Shown one piece after another: positions 26,856-36,035 of a DNA stretch of 64,000 bases (position 1 is its first letter; the number at the start of each line of letters is the position of its first letter). Origin of the DNA: Oxalobacter formigenes. GTDB taxonomy: Bacteria; Pseudomonadota; Gammaproteobacteria; Burkholderiales; Burkholderiaceae_D. The translations under genes and the position numbers were made by a program. A model generated the notes under the pieces. It had not been told where the DNA came from. It ran no database searches and saw nothing but the letters and a program-made list of their open reading frames with translations. The DNA is taken from the NCBI RefSeq assembly GCF_027158485.1, contig NZ_JAMKYJ010000004.1. One strand, given 5' to 3'.

Positions 26856-29183
26856 TTATCCCTTTTCAACCTGTCCTGCTACCTGACTGTCCGTCGAAGC
26901 GAGCTGGAGAAGCAGAATTGAAACTTTTGCGCCATTTGAGTCTTTTCGATTGTGCACGTCGATACGGCCACCGTGTTCATCGACAATTTTTTTGACCATT
27001 GCCATACCGAGGCCTGTGCCGCGTTCCTTGGTCGTGATATAGGGCTCGAAAATACGACTCAATATTTTTTCTGCAAACCCAGGACCATTATCCATGACAG
27101 ATAGTCGAACTGCAATGCAGATTTGATTGGAAGCGTCCTGATAGTGGACTTTTTCGGTCATTAATTCAATACTGGGTACGTATTCACCGGTATTTTCGAC
27201 TTCACTGACTGCATCCTGCGCGTTTTGCAGCAGATTGTGTATAACCTGTCTCAACTGTGTTTCATCGCCCATTATTTCCGGCAAATCCTGTTCAAGACGG
27301 GTATGAATGATGTCGTGTGAATCGTTTCCGGAATATAAATGAACGATATCTTCCACCAGCGCATTGAGGTTGAGCGGTTTCAAAAGGGCTGGCGGCGTTT
27401 TTGCAAAATTCCTGAAATCATCCACCATTTGCTTCATGGCGGTGACCTGATTGACGATCGTGTCCGTACTTTTCTGCAGGATGGCCGAGTCGGCTTGATC
27501 GAGTTTGTCATGCAGCTTCATTTGCAGGCGTTCGGCTGATAGCTGGATAGGCGTCAATGGATTTTTGATTTCATGGGCCAGCCTGCGGGCGACTTCACCC
27601 CATGCAATGGAACGCTGCCCGGAAATCACATCGGTGATATCGTCGAAAACGACGATGTAGCGATTTTCATTATTGACGGAATGATACGATCCGCGTGCCA
27701 GAAGGGTAATGACGTTTTCATTTTTGGACGAACCGGTGTCATGCCCGGAGTCCTCTGTCGTGTCACGTGGAATTTCTATCTGCTTTTGCCAGTGAAGATT
27801 CTGTGGGTTGGCGCTTCCGGCTGTTTGCGCGGCAAACTCGGAAAACGCTTTCGTTAACGCCGTCGAAAAAGTTTCAAGTCCTTCAACGTCGGACAATTCC
27901 TTGCCGACATATGGCGTCAGGTCGTGACGAAGAACCCTGGATACAACGTCATTGCAGCCTATCAGCCTGAAATTGTGATCTAAAACGATCACTCCGGCAG
28001 ACATATTGGCAAGGACTGACTCGAGATAGGCCTTGGCTGCTTCCAGATCGGCACGGTTTTGTTCGGCAAGCGCACGTGCCTCGGCAAGCTGGCGCGTCAT
28101 GGCGTTGAAGGACTGGGTCAATGAGCCCAGTTCATCCGAGCCTGAAACAATCGGGCGCGGGGACAGATTGCCTTCCGCTACAGCCTTTGTACCTTGCGCC
28201 AGAAGCAACAGGGGCTTTGCCAGATTGGAGGCAATCTGGAACGCGCTGGCGATTGCACCGAAAATGGCAAGCAACAAGGTCAGCGACAAGGTCACGATAT
28301 AAATCTTGCGCAGGCCCGAGCGTGAAAGGGAACGCACCTGATATTCACTATAGGCGACCCGAAGCGCCTCGGCGTTATTTGCCACGTTATCGGGCATTTT
28401 TTGCGTCAATTGAAGGAAGTACGGATCGTTTTTGAGCGAAATGGCAATGTGTTTGTCGGGAATCAGCGTGATGACCCGGATAAGAAGATGGGTATCTTCG
28501 GTATTTTCATTATTTTCTCCGGATGGGTCGTCGACTTCGCCTTCGATTGCCGAATAATGGGATGTCATGCGCACTTGCCGCAACATGGCGTCCGTCGGCA
28601 TGTCCGGCATCAGGCTGGTCCGGTTCGATCCGGATGTCGCGATAAGCTGCCCCTTGCTGTTGAAAATGCTGGCTTCGATTCCTTCCTTGTCGTTCCTGAA
28701 TCTGGACAGGAGAAGGGTTTGGTCCGTCGCAGACAATCCACCCAGTTCGACGGCCAGATTGGAAGCTTGCAAGTTCAGATCTTCCCGTGACGATTCCAGA
28801 ATGGCCTGTCCGAGTTTGACGCCCGAGTCCAGTGCCGATTCAACGCGGACATCGAACCAGGATTCGATCGATCGTGAAACGAACTGAACCGAAACGACGT
28901 AGATGACTGCACCGGGTAATATCCCCATCAGGGCGAAGAGCACAACCAGCTTGGTCATCAGTTTTGAACCGAATTTTCCCCGTTTGTAACGTTTGTACAA
29001 GCGGATCAGCATCCAGACGACCAGAATCAGGAGTGCAGCAGCCACAAGAATATTCATGCCGACGAGCCATGAGTAATTCTTGTCGAAAAAGTCGGTGTTT
29101 TCAGAAGCGGAAGCCAGAAGAAAGAGCAAAATGCTCATCATGGCACCACCGACGATCCAGAGATAACGTAATGCGCGAGTCAC
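26856..29183 (-). CDS. NtrY-like membrane sensor histidine kinase
   Basis: A 775-residue kinase. There are three N-terminal membrane helices (about 8-27, 40-62 and 76-99), an extracytoplasmic sensor region to about 290, a fourth helix (about 296-318), HAMP (about 320-372), a PAS domain (about 385-450), then HisKA with phospho-His at about 537 (RRLAHEIKNPLTPIQLS) and HATPase (NLLQNAQDAV, DNGPGF, GTGLGMAMVKKI). The layout is that of NtrY, the partner of NtrX, linked elsewhere to nitrogen or redox control; the signal here is unknown. The start is GTG at 29183, 12 bases after the DUF4390 stop. Confidence 0.88.
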   Translation of the reverse strand: MTRALRYLWIVGGAMMSILLFLLASASENTDFFDKNYSWLVGMNILVAAALLILVVWMLIRLYKRYKRGKFGSKLMTKLVVLFALMGILPGAVIYVVSVQFVSRSIESWFDVRVESALDSGVKLGQAILESSREDLNLQASNLAVELGGLSATDQTLLLSRFRNDKEGIEASIFNSKGQLIATSGSNRTSLMPDMPTDAMLRQVRMTSHYSAIEGEVDDPSGENNENTEDTHLLIRVITLIPDKHIAISLKNDPYFLQLTQKMPDNVANNAEALRVAYSEYQVRSLSRSGLRKIYIVTLSLTLLLAIFGAIASAFQIASNLAKPLLLLAQGTKAVAEGNLSPRPIVSGSDELGSLTQSFNAMTRQLAEARALAEQNRADLEAAKAYLESVLANMSAGVIVLDHNFRLIGCNDVVSRVLRHDLTPYVGKELSDVEGLETFSTALTKAFSEFAAQTAGSANPQNLHWQKQIEIPRDTTEDSGHDTGSSKNENVITLLARGSYHSVNNENRYIVVFDDITDVISGQRSIAWGEVARRLAHEIKNPLTPIQLSAERLQMKLHDKLDQADSAILQKSTDTIVNQVTAMKQMVDDFRNFAKTPPALLKPLNLNALVEDIVHLYSGNDSHDIIHTRLEQDLPEIMGDETQLRQVIHNLLQNAQDAVSEVENTGEYVPSIELMTEKVHYQDASNQICIAVRLSVMDNGPGFAEKILSRIFEPYITTKERGTGLGMAMVKKIVDEHGGRIDVHNRKDSNGAKVSILLLQLASTDSQVAGQVEKG

Positions 29184-29195
29184 TTTTAAAGTCTT

Positions 29196-29759
29196 TTAGG
29201 GCCTGTATGAAAACCACTTCCAGTCGGAAGACAGTCTCCAGTCGCGATTATTCAAGGCGTTTATCTGAAACGGCTTGGGCAATTGGGATACATCCAGCAT
29301 TATCCGGACGCCAACATCATATTTTTCACCTGCTTCAAGGTCCGAGCTGTCGGCGATGGTCCAGCGTGGTGGATACCGGATAGCGGACAAGGCATCCTCC
29401 AGGGAACTGTAATTCCGCTGCAGGGTTCCCGGAATGGAAATGCTGTATTGACGCGTCAATACATTGTAGGAAATACGAGTCGTCCTTGATTTCGATACCG
29501 GTACGTCATCAAACCAGAAAGCTCTCGGGCGAATAATCTCGATTTCCGTTTTGAAATACAAAGGGATACCGTGGAGCAGGGTTTCTTCCAGACTGTGATT
29601 GAAATCCATGGAAAAACTGGTGAACAGTTTGTACGTCTTTCCGGAATACTCAATCCTCGCCGTATTGATCTGGATGTCGCTACTGGCAGAAAAAGCCGGT
29701 TTGACGACCAGAAGCGCTATGGCAAGGCAAAGCAGGAAGTGTGAAAGTCGACGTATCAC
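29196..29759 (-). CDS. DUF4390 secreted or periplasmic protein
   Basis: A 187-residue protein with a clear signal peptide (RRLSHFLLCLAIALLVVKPAFSA, cleavage likely after residue 25). The mature part is beta-rich and matches DUF4390, found between rsmB and ntrY in many betaproteobacteria (IPLYFKTEIEI, RISYNVLTRQY, LPKPFQINALNNRDW). GTG at 29759 is the start. Its position between the methyltransferase and the sensor kinase suggests a role linked to the kinase input, but that is inference. Confidence 0.78.
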   Translation of the reverse strand: MIRRLSHFLLCLAIALLVVKPAFSASSDIQINTARIEYSGKTYKLFTSFSMDFNHSLEETLLHGIPLYFKTEIEIIRPRAFWFDDVPVSKSRTTRISYNVLTRQYSISIPGTLQRNYSSLEDALSAIRYPPRWTIADSSDLEAGEKYDVGVRIMLDVSQLPKPFQINALNNRDWRLSSDWKWFSYRP

Positions 29760-29801
29760 GATATCGTTCAGATAGGGTCAGGGAATTAATATAATATCCG
29801 C

Positions 29802-31133
29802 TTATTGCTTTTTAAACAAAGCATAAAACAAACCATCATGATCCTTCAGTTTATCAGAAGTCGGAAACAGTTGTCCTGGGGCATCAAGTCTCGCGGCATT
29901 ATTCCTTTTGGCGAAAGCGTCGGCCTGCCATTCGGATTCAAGCGGCCAGACAGAGCAGGTTGCCAGTAACAGTTTTCCACCGGGTTTCAATAATTCCCAC
30001 AAATTATCCAGGATTCTCGCTGAAATGACGGCAAGTTCTTTCGCGTCTTCAGGTCTTCGAAGCCAGCGAATGTCCGGATGTCGTCTGATAATGCCCGATG
30101 CCGTACAGGGAACATCTGCCAGAATGCAATCGAATGCATTGCCGTCCCACCAGTTTTTTTTGGAAGCATCGCCTGCCATAATGGTTGCATGCAACTGGAG
30201 GCGGGTAAGATTTTCATCGATTTTTTTCAATCTTTCCGGCTCGCTATCGAGCGCATGCAAATCGATATCAGCCATCTCGAGCATATGGCCGGATTTGCCG
30301 CCCGGTGCGGCACAGGCGTCCAGTACCCGCATGCCATCCTGCAATTCAAGCAGGGGCGCTGCCAGCTGGGCCGCGGCATCCTGAACCGAAACAAGACCTT
30401 CTGAAAATCCGGGAATACGATAAACAGGAAGCGGATTGTCCAGGCGGATGGCATAAGGGCCGATCGCCGTCGCCGGATGTCCTGCCGCTTCCAGATCGGC
30501 CAGATATCCTTCAACGGTCGTTTTTCTCTTGTTGACACGCAAGGTAAGAGGCGGCGCGGTATTGCCGACATGCAAAATGGATTCCCAGTTTTTTGGATAA
30601 ATTCGCCGGGTTTCCTTGATCCACCAGGAAGGATAATTCCATTTTGCCGTTAAAGAGAGATTTGATTTTTCAAGCAGAATTTCCTTTTCCCGCAAAAAAC
30701 GCCTCAATACGGCATTGACCAGCCCTTTTGCCCTGACAAGCGTTCCCTCTGATGCTGCTGCCTCAACGGCCTGATCGACCGTTGTATACGGTTCATATTT
30801 CAGATCGGCTTCATCATTTTCGCCAACAAGAAGAGCCAGCGAAGAGGCCAGGAGTGTTTTAAGAAGAGGCGGCGATGGAGGCTGTCTGGTCAGTTGCTCG
30901 ATGAGAAATTCGCACAGGCCAAGCTTTCTCTCGGTAAGGTATGCAATATCCTGAATGGCGCCTCGTGTGGCGGCATCCATTTTGGGATGGGAAAAAACAG
31001 ACGCCAGCGCGGAAGGAAGAGACTGGCCTTCTTCGACGCGCGCAACCGCATGCGCCGTTCCCAGCAATCTGAAAGCCAGCGATTCGGGAGCCAGTGTGGT
31101 TTTAAAAAAATCGGAAGATTTATCTTTGGCCAC
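29802..31133 (-). CDS. rsmB: 16S rRNA (cytosine(967)-C(5))-methyltransferase RsmB
   Basis: AdoMet-dependent methyltransferase of helix 31 of 16S rRNA. The 443-residue protein has an N-terminal NusB-like RNA-binding domain (about 15-150) and a C-terminal Rossmann methyltransferase with DACAAPGGKSGHMLE, the DVPCTASGIIRRHPDIRW motif and the catalytic Cys in LLATCSV. GTG at 31133 is the start and lies 32 bases after the trpE stop. It begins the rsmB-DUF4390-ntrY run. RsmF is a related family, but the NusB domain favours RsmB. Confidence 0.93.
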   Translation of the reverse strand: MAKDKSSDFFKTTLAPESLAFRLLGTAHAVARVEEGQSLPSALASVFSHPKMDAATRGAIQDIAYLTERKLGLCEFLIEQLTRQPPSPPLLKTLLASSLALLVGENDEADLKYEPYTTVDQAVEAAASEGTLVRAKGLVNAVLRRFLREKEILLEKSNLSLTAKWNYPSWWIKETRRIYPKNWESILHVGNTAPPLTLRVNKRKTTVEGYLADLEAAGHPATAIGPYAIRLDNPLPVYRIPGFSEGLVSVQDAAAQLAAPLLELQDGMRVLDACAAPGGKSGHMLEMADIDLHALDSEPERLKKIDENLTRLQLHATIMAGDASKKNWWDGNAFDCILADVPCTASGIIRRHPDIRWLRRPEDAKELAVISARILDNLWELLKPGGKLLLATCSVWPLESEWQADAFAKRNNAARLDAPGQLFPTSDKLKDHDGLFYALFKKQ

Positions 31134-31165
31134 AGTGGCTCCATTTCATTGAAAAGTTTGAACGT

Positions 31166-32665
31166 TTATTGCAGGGAACTGTCGTCCATCCCATCCTGTA
31201 CCTGTTCTGCGGCACGGATGACGGCTCTTGCCTTGTTTTCGGTTTCCTGCAATTCGGATTCGGGTATGGAATCGATAACGATTCCGGCTCCTGCACCCAC
31301 GTAGAGCATATCTTTATAGATGACGCCGGTTCGGATGGCAATGGCCAGATCCATTTCTCCACCGAAAGAGAGGTAACCGCAGGCACCGCCATAAATGCCG
31401 CGCTTGACCGGTTCCATTTCGTCGATGATTTCCATGGCCCGGACTTTCGGTGCACCGGAAAGCGTGCCGGCCGGAAAAGTTGCTTTCAACACATCCAGAT
31501 TTGACAGGCCGGGTTTAAGCAGACCTTCGACGTTTGAGACGATGTGCTGGACATGGGAATATTTTTCAATCGCCATCTTTTCGGTCACCTTGACGCTGCC
31601 GATAGTGGCGATACGGCCGATATCGTTTCGGGCCAGATCGATCAGCATGACGTGTTCTGCGATTTCTTTTGTATCGGCAAGCAATTCGGAGGCAAGCTGC
31701 ATGTCTTTTTCCGGAGTCGCTCCACGTGGACGTGTACCGGCCAATGGCCTGACGATCACTTTTCTGCCTTCGGGTACGTTTTCCTGACGGACAAGAATTT
31801 CCGGCGACGATCCAATAATGTACTGGTCGTCGAAATGATAATAATAAAGATAGGGCGACGGATTCAGCGCTCTCAGGGAGCGGTAAAGGGAAAGCGGCGA
31901 ATCGGTAAACGGTTTTTTCAGTCGCTGGGCCAGTACGACCTGCATACAGTCGCCGTTGGCGATATATTCCTTGGTTCTCTCGACAGCAGCCAGAAAATCT
32001 TCTTTTTTGAAGTCCCTGATCACATCGGTGCGTTCGCTGCCATCCATCGCAGGTGCAATGGCGGGTTTGTCGAGCATGGCACGCAGTTCACGCAGGCGTT
32101 GTCTGGCCTGTGAATACGCTTCAGGCCGGGTCGGGTCGGCATAAACGATCAGGTAGAGCTTGCCTGACAGATTGTCGATGACAGCCAGTTCCTCGGTCAA
32201 CAGCAGTTGAATGTCCGGAAAACCGAGGTCGTCTACAGGTGCACTTTCTCTTAAGCGAGGTTCGATATAACGGATCGTGTCATAACCGAAGTAACCTGCC
32301 AGACCACCGCAGAAACGGGGAAGGCCGGGACGAATGGCTACCTTGAAGCGGGACTGGTATTCGGCAATAAAGTCCAGAGGATTGCCTTCGTTGACTTCGA
32401 TGACCTTGTCGTTTTTGACGACTTCCGTTTTCATGCCGTGTGCACGCAAAACGGTAGAGGCGGGCAATCCGATAAATGAATAACGTCCGAAACGTTCTCC
32501 GCCGACGACGGATTCAAGCAGAAACGAGTTCTTGCCGCCGTTGTTCTGCTGGGTCAGTTTCAGGTAAAGAGATAAAGGGGTGTCGAGGTCGGCAATGGCT
32601 TCGATGATTAAGGGAATACGGTTATAGCCCTGGTTGGCCAGTGCCTTGAATTCGAGTTCAGTCAT
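31166..32665 (-). CDS. trpE: Anthranilate synthase component I
   Basis: Makes anthranilate from chorismate with ammonia or TrpG-derived ammonia, the first step of tryptophan synthesis. The 499-residue protein has the TrpE N-terminal region with the tryptophan-feedback motif LLES near residue 50, and the chorismate-binding C-terminal domain (IGSSPEILVR, RPLAGTRPRG, DLARNDIGR, FPAGTLSGAPKVRAMEII, YGGACGYLSFGG). ATG at 32665 is preferred over an upstream TTG. Unusually, trpG, trpD and trpC do not follow; rsmB does. Confidence 0.95.
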   Translation of the reverse strand: MTELEFKALANQGYNRIPLIIEAIADLDTPLSLYLKLTQQNNGGKNSFLLESVVGGERFGRYSFIGLPASTVLRAHGMKTEVVKNDKVIEVNEGNPLDFIAEYQSRFKVAIRPGLPRFCGGLAGYFGYDTIRYIEPRLRESAPVDDLGFPDIQLLLTEELAVIDNLSGKLYLIVYADPTRPEAYSQARQRLRELRAMLDKPAIAPAMDGSERTDVIRDFKKEDFLAAVERTKEYIANGDCMQVVLAQRLKKPFTDSPLSLYRSLRALNPSPYLYYYHFDDQYIIGSSPEILVRQENVPEGRKVIVRPLAGTRPRGATPEKDMQLASELLADTKEIAEHVMLIDLARNDIGRIATIGSVKVTEKMAIEKYSHVQHIVSNVEGLLKPGLSNLDVLKATFPAGTLSGAPKVRAMEIIDEMEPVKRGIYGGACGYLSFGGEMDLAIAIRTGVIYKDMLYVGAGAGIVIDSIPESELQETENKARAVIRAAEQVQDGMDDSSLQ

Positions 32666-32727
32666 GATTTTCTCCGGTTCGCCATAGCGAAATAGCTCAA
32701 AAAACAGGCCGATAAATATGGACGGCC

Positions 32728-32756
32728 GCAAACTTGTTTACATGGATAAAGTTTGC
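32728..32756 (-). promoter_or_regulatory. trpE: Inverted repeat in the trpE leader
   Basis: GCAAACTT and AAGTTTGC form a perfect 8-base stem with a 13-base loop, 63 bases before the trpE ATG in the 174-base gph-trpE gap. No Trp-rich leader peptide or T-tract is visible, so a classical attenuator is not supported. It could be an operator or an mRNA structure. Confidence 0.35.
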
Positions 32757-32839
32757 CAGCGTCGCCACAACCCTCCGGAAATCAGAGCGGCTTGTGAAAA
32801 CACGGGTTTTTTGATGAGAAACATGATCGATAAAAAATT

Positions 32840-33532
32840 TCAGGAAATAAGGTTGGCTGCTTGCAGCAAACTGGACACCGTGGCGTCCGGATTCATTTCA
32901 CCTACAGGTTTTCCGTAATTATAACCATATGGAACCATAAATAGCGAACATCCTGCTGCCCGCGCTGCCTGCGCGTCATTGACAGAGTCCCCGATCGCAA
33001 CAGCCTGTGCCGGTTGATAGCCGAATTTTTTGCAGGCCATCTGCATCGGGAAAGGATCAGGCTTTTTGACCAGAAAGGTATCGGAACAGTAAATCAGATT
33101 GAAGTACGAATACAATCCGTTTTTGGCAAGCAGGGGTTCGGTGAATATGGAAGGTTTGTTGGTCACGCAGGCGATGTCAAGCCTTTTTTCTTTCATGGCT
33201 TGAAGCCCTTCTTTCACTCCGGGAAAAACCGTGCTGTGTTCACCATTGACGATCCGGTAATATTTGTAAAACAGTGTCATGGCGATATCCATCGTTTTTT
33301 CGACTTCATCGGATTCAAGATGAACCGAAAGGGTGCTCCTGACGAGATTTTGCGTACCGCGTCCGACAAACATCCGTATCGAGGCTACTTCGACAGGCGG
33401 CAGTGTCAGCTCTTTTAACATGCCGTTCAAGGCAACATCCAGATCGGGAACGGAGTCGATCATCGTGCCATCGAGATCGAGGATGACGACGCGAATGTCT
33501 TTCAAAGGATTTTTCTCTGATATGGCTGTCAT
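32840..33532 (-). CDS. gph: Phosphoglycolate phosphatase, HAD family
   Basis: Dephosphorylates 2-phosphoglycolate, a by-product of DNA repair and oxygenase side reactions. The 230-residue HAD hydrolase has the nucleophile motif ILDLDGTMIDS, motif II VTNKPS, the catalytic Lys region VKKPDPFP and motif IV GDSVNDAQAARAAG. ATG at 33532 lies 4 bases after the rpe stop. The rpe-gph-trpE order is the one commonly seen in betaproteobacteria. Confidence 0.92.
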   Translation of the reverse strand: MTAISEKNPLKDIRVVILDLDGTMIDSVPDLDVALNGMLKELTLPPVEVASIRMFVGRGTQNLVRSTLSVHLESDEVEKTMDIAMTLFYKYYRIVNGEHSTVFPGVKEGLQAMKEKRLDIACVTNKPSIFTEPLLAKNGLYSYFNLIYCSDTFLVKKPDPFPMQMACKKFGYQPAQAVAIGDSVNDAQAARAAGCSLFMVPYGYNYGKPVGEMNPDATVSSLLQAANLIS

Positions 33533-33536
33533 GGTT

Positions 33537-34217
33537 TTAGCCCAGTCTGGGAGTGACGGAGGCCAGTTGTTCACGCATTTCCCTGATGACGCGAGCGTAA
33601 TCCGGCTGGCTGAAAATGGCGGAACCGGCCACGAACGTATCGGCACCTGCCGCCGCTATTTCGGCGATATTGTCCACTTTGACCCCGCCATCGACTTCCA
33701 GCATGATTTGTCGGCCGGAAGAATCGATCATGGCACGGACCGTTTCGATTTTTTTCAGGGCATGGGGAATGAACGACTGGCCGCCGAAACCGGGGTTGAC
33801 CGACATGATGAGGATCAGGTCCAGCTTGTCCATGACATGAAGCAGGTAATCCAGCGGTGTGGCCGGGTTGAATACCAATCCGGCCTTACAACCATTGTCA
33901 TGAATCAACTGCAAGGTACGGTCGATGTGTTCTGATGCTTCTGGGTGGAACGAGATTATGTTCGCGCCCGCCTTGGCAAAATCGGGAATGATGCGATCGA
34001 CAGGTTTGACCATGAGATGAACGTCGATGGGTACATCGACATGAGGCCGGATTGCCGCGCAAACCATGGGCCCCATTGTCAGATTCGGGACATAATGATT
34101 GTCCATCACATCGAAATGGATCATGTCGGCGCCAGCCTTGACGACGTTGCGGACTTCGTTGCCCAGCTCGGCAAAATCGGCGGAAAGAATACTGGGTGCA
34201 ATGCGATATTGGGTCAT
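33537..34217 (-). CDS. rpe: Ribulose-phosphate 3-epimerase
   Basis: Interconverts ribulose 5-phosphate and xylulose 5-phosphate in the pentose phosphate pathway. The 226-residue TIM barrel begins MTQYRIAPSILSADFA and shows the metal and catalytic residues in HFDVMDNHYVPN, DVHLMV, MSVNPGFGGQSF and EVDGGVKVDN. It is the first gene of the minus-strand rpe-gph-trpE group and faces apaG across a 132-base AT-rich gap. Confidence 0.97.
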   Translation of the reverse strand: MTQYRIAPSILSADFAELGNEVRNVVKAGADMIHFDVMDNHYVPNLTMGPMVCAAIRPHVDVPIDVHLMVKPVDRIIPDFAKAGANIISFHPEASEHIDRTLQLIHDNGCKAGLVFNPATPLDYLLHVMDKLDLILIMSVNPGFGGQSFIPHALKKIETVRAMIDSSGRQIMLEVDGGVKVDNIAEIAAAGADTFVAGSAIFSQPDYARVIREMREQLASVTPRLG

Positions 34218-34349
34218 GGAAATATAAAAATCGATTTCAGAAAGTTTTATTTTATACCGGTTGATTGATCAGGAACTTTGGTTAGCCGCAAATTAAAGGT
34301 TTTTGTATCAATCCATAATGAATTTTATTTTTTCAATAAGAGGGTTGGA

Positions 34350-34724
34350 ATGAGTCCTGATTTACTCGATGTCTCCGTGACGACAAGATATATAGACGAT
34401 CAGTCCGCCCCTGATCGGGACAGTTACGTATTTACCTATTCGGTGACAATCAAAAATAAAGGGCAGGTCGGCGCGCAATTGATTGCACGCCACTGGATCA
34501 TTACGGATGCCAATAACCATGTTGAGGAAATTCGCGGTCTGGGTGTGGTTGGTCGCCAGCCATTGTTAAAGCCCGGAGAGGAATTTGAATATACCAGCGG
34601 CACATCTCTGGCGACTCCACAGGGATCGATGCAGGGAGAGTTTTTGTGTGTAACGGAACAGGGAGAACAGTTCAGTGTGGAAATTCCGGAATTTTTGCTG
34701 TCTTTGCCAAGAACGCTTCACTGA
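34350..34724 (+). CDS. apaG: ApaG protein (Co2+/Mg2+ efflux-associated, DUF525)
   Basis: A 124-residue protein with the ApaG immunoglobulin-like beta fold. Diagnostic segments are YVFTYSVTIKN, ARHWIITDANN, GLGVVGRQPLLKPGEEFEYTSG and the GSMQGEF turn. Its cellular role is poorly defined (linked to Ap4A and divalent metal phenotypes in enterobacteria). ATG at 34350 begins the conserved domain; a GAGGG box lies just upstream. Confidence 0.94.
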   Translation: MSPDLLDVSVTTRYIDDQSAPDRDSYVFTYSVTIKNKGQVGAQLIARHWIITDANNHVEEIRGLGVVGRQPLLKPGEEFEYTSGTSLATPQGSMQGEFLCVTEQGEQFSVEIPEFLLSLPRTLH

Positions 34725-34855
34725 GAAGCTTTAGTTCGACGTTTTAGAGGGAAAAGAATGCCGTGCCCGTTTTATTTACCTATAATGGTGCACATTGGCG
34801 AACTCCGGTAAGTGAGATCGCGCTTTTGACTGAATAAGCAATACGGATATCCATC

Positions 34856-36028
34856 ATGTCTTTTAAACGTCTTTTTCCTTACTTCATTCTGGGATGTCTG
34901 TCCCTTTTACTCGCTTCCTGTACGACAACGCCGCCGACGACGCCGGAAGTGCCGGGAGAAACATTCATCGAAGGTCGCCATCAGGTTTCATTTTCGGATA
35001 TTCCCGGATGGAATGACGACGACGTCAGGGAAGCCTGGCCCGCTTTCATGAATTCCTGTCGTGCTCTCGGAAAAAAAGAACAATGGCGCGACATCTGTCA
35101 GGATGCCCGGTCGATTGACTCCAATGATGGTCTTGCCGTCAGACATTTTTTTGAATCGAATTTCGTACCCTATCGTGTTATCGGTGAAAACGGTTCCGAA
35201 ACGGGTATGGCGACCGGATATTACGAGCCTTTGCTAAAAGGCAGCCGTGCCAGAAAAGGAGCTTACAAGACGGCTTTATATCGTGAGCCTTCCGATCTGT
35301 TGACGATCGATCTGGCGAGCGCCTATCCCCAATTGAAAGGACTTCGCCTTCGGGGAAAACTGGAAGGCAATCGTGTCGTACCATATGAAACCCGTGGCGA
35401 ATTGGAAAAATCGAACAAGCTTGCAGGCAATGAAATCGTCTGGGTCGATGACGCGCTGGATGCCTTCTTCCTTGAAATTCAGGGATCGGGCCGTGTTTAT
35501 ATCCCGGAAACAAATGAAACCATTCGCGTTGCTTATGCCAACCAGAATGGTCGTCCTTATCGTTCCATCGGGCGCTATCTCATCGACAAGGGAGAGCTGA
35601 AACCGGGACAGGCATCTGCACAGCAAATCAAGAAATGGCTGAAGAACAATCCGCGCCGTTTTCGTGAAGTGCTCGACTCCAATCCAAGTTATGTCTTTTT
35701 CCGGGAAGAAAAAATCAGTGATCCCAGCGTAGGGCCCAATGGTGCACAAGGCGTTCCCTTGACGCCTGAACGTTCCATTGCCGTCGATCCACGTTATGTT
35801 CCGCTGGGGACACCTGTATTCATCGATACGACCAGACCTTACAGCACGACTCCGCTTAAAAAACTGGTGATGGCGCAGGACACGGGTGGTGCAATAAGAG
35901 GGCCTGTCCGGGCAGATTACTTCTGGGGATTCGGGAATGAAGCAGGCGAACAGGCTGGCAAGATGAAGCAGAAACTGAAAGTCTGGCTGCTGTTACCCAA
36001 ACAGCCAGACGGGAAAACAGGGAACTGA
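34856..36028 (+). CDS. mltA: Membrane-bound lytic murein transglycosylase A
   Basis: Outer-membrane lipoprotein that cleaves peptidoglycan strands with formation of 1,6-anhydro ends. In 390 residues: a lipoprotein signal with lipobox LLASC (Cys about 21), then the MltA barrel (GMATGYYEPLLKGS, FFLEIQGSGRVY) and the catalytic 3D domain (MAQDTGGAIRGPVRADYFWG), where the Asp of QDTGGA is the usual catalytic residue. A TATAAT-like -10 lies at 34781-34786. It ends 7 bases from the convergent uspA. Confidence 0.95.
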   Translation: MSFKRLFPYFILGCLSLLLASCTTTPPTTPEVPGETFIEGRHQVSFSDIPGWNDDDVREAWPAFMNSCRALGKKEQWRDICQDARSIDSNDGLAVRHFFESNFVPYRVIGENGSETGMATGYYEPLLKGSRARKGAYKTALYREPSDLLTIDLASAYPQLKGLRLRGKLEGNRVVPYETRGELEKSNKLAGNEIVWVDDALDAFFLEIQGSGRVYIPETNETIRVAYANQNGRPYRSIGRYLIDKGELKPGQASAQQIKKWLKNNPRRFREVLDSNPSYVFFREEKISDPSVGPNGAQGVPLTPERSIAVDPRYVPLGTPVFIDTTRPYSTTPLKKLVMAQDTGGAIRGPVRADYFWGFGNEAGEQAGKMKQKLKVWLLLPKQPDGKTGN

Positions 36029-36035
36029 AGTTGAA

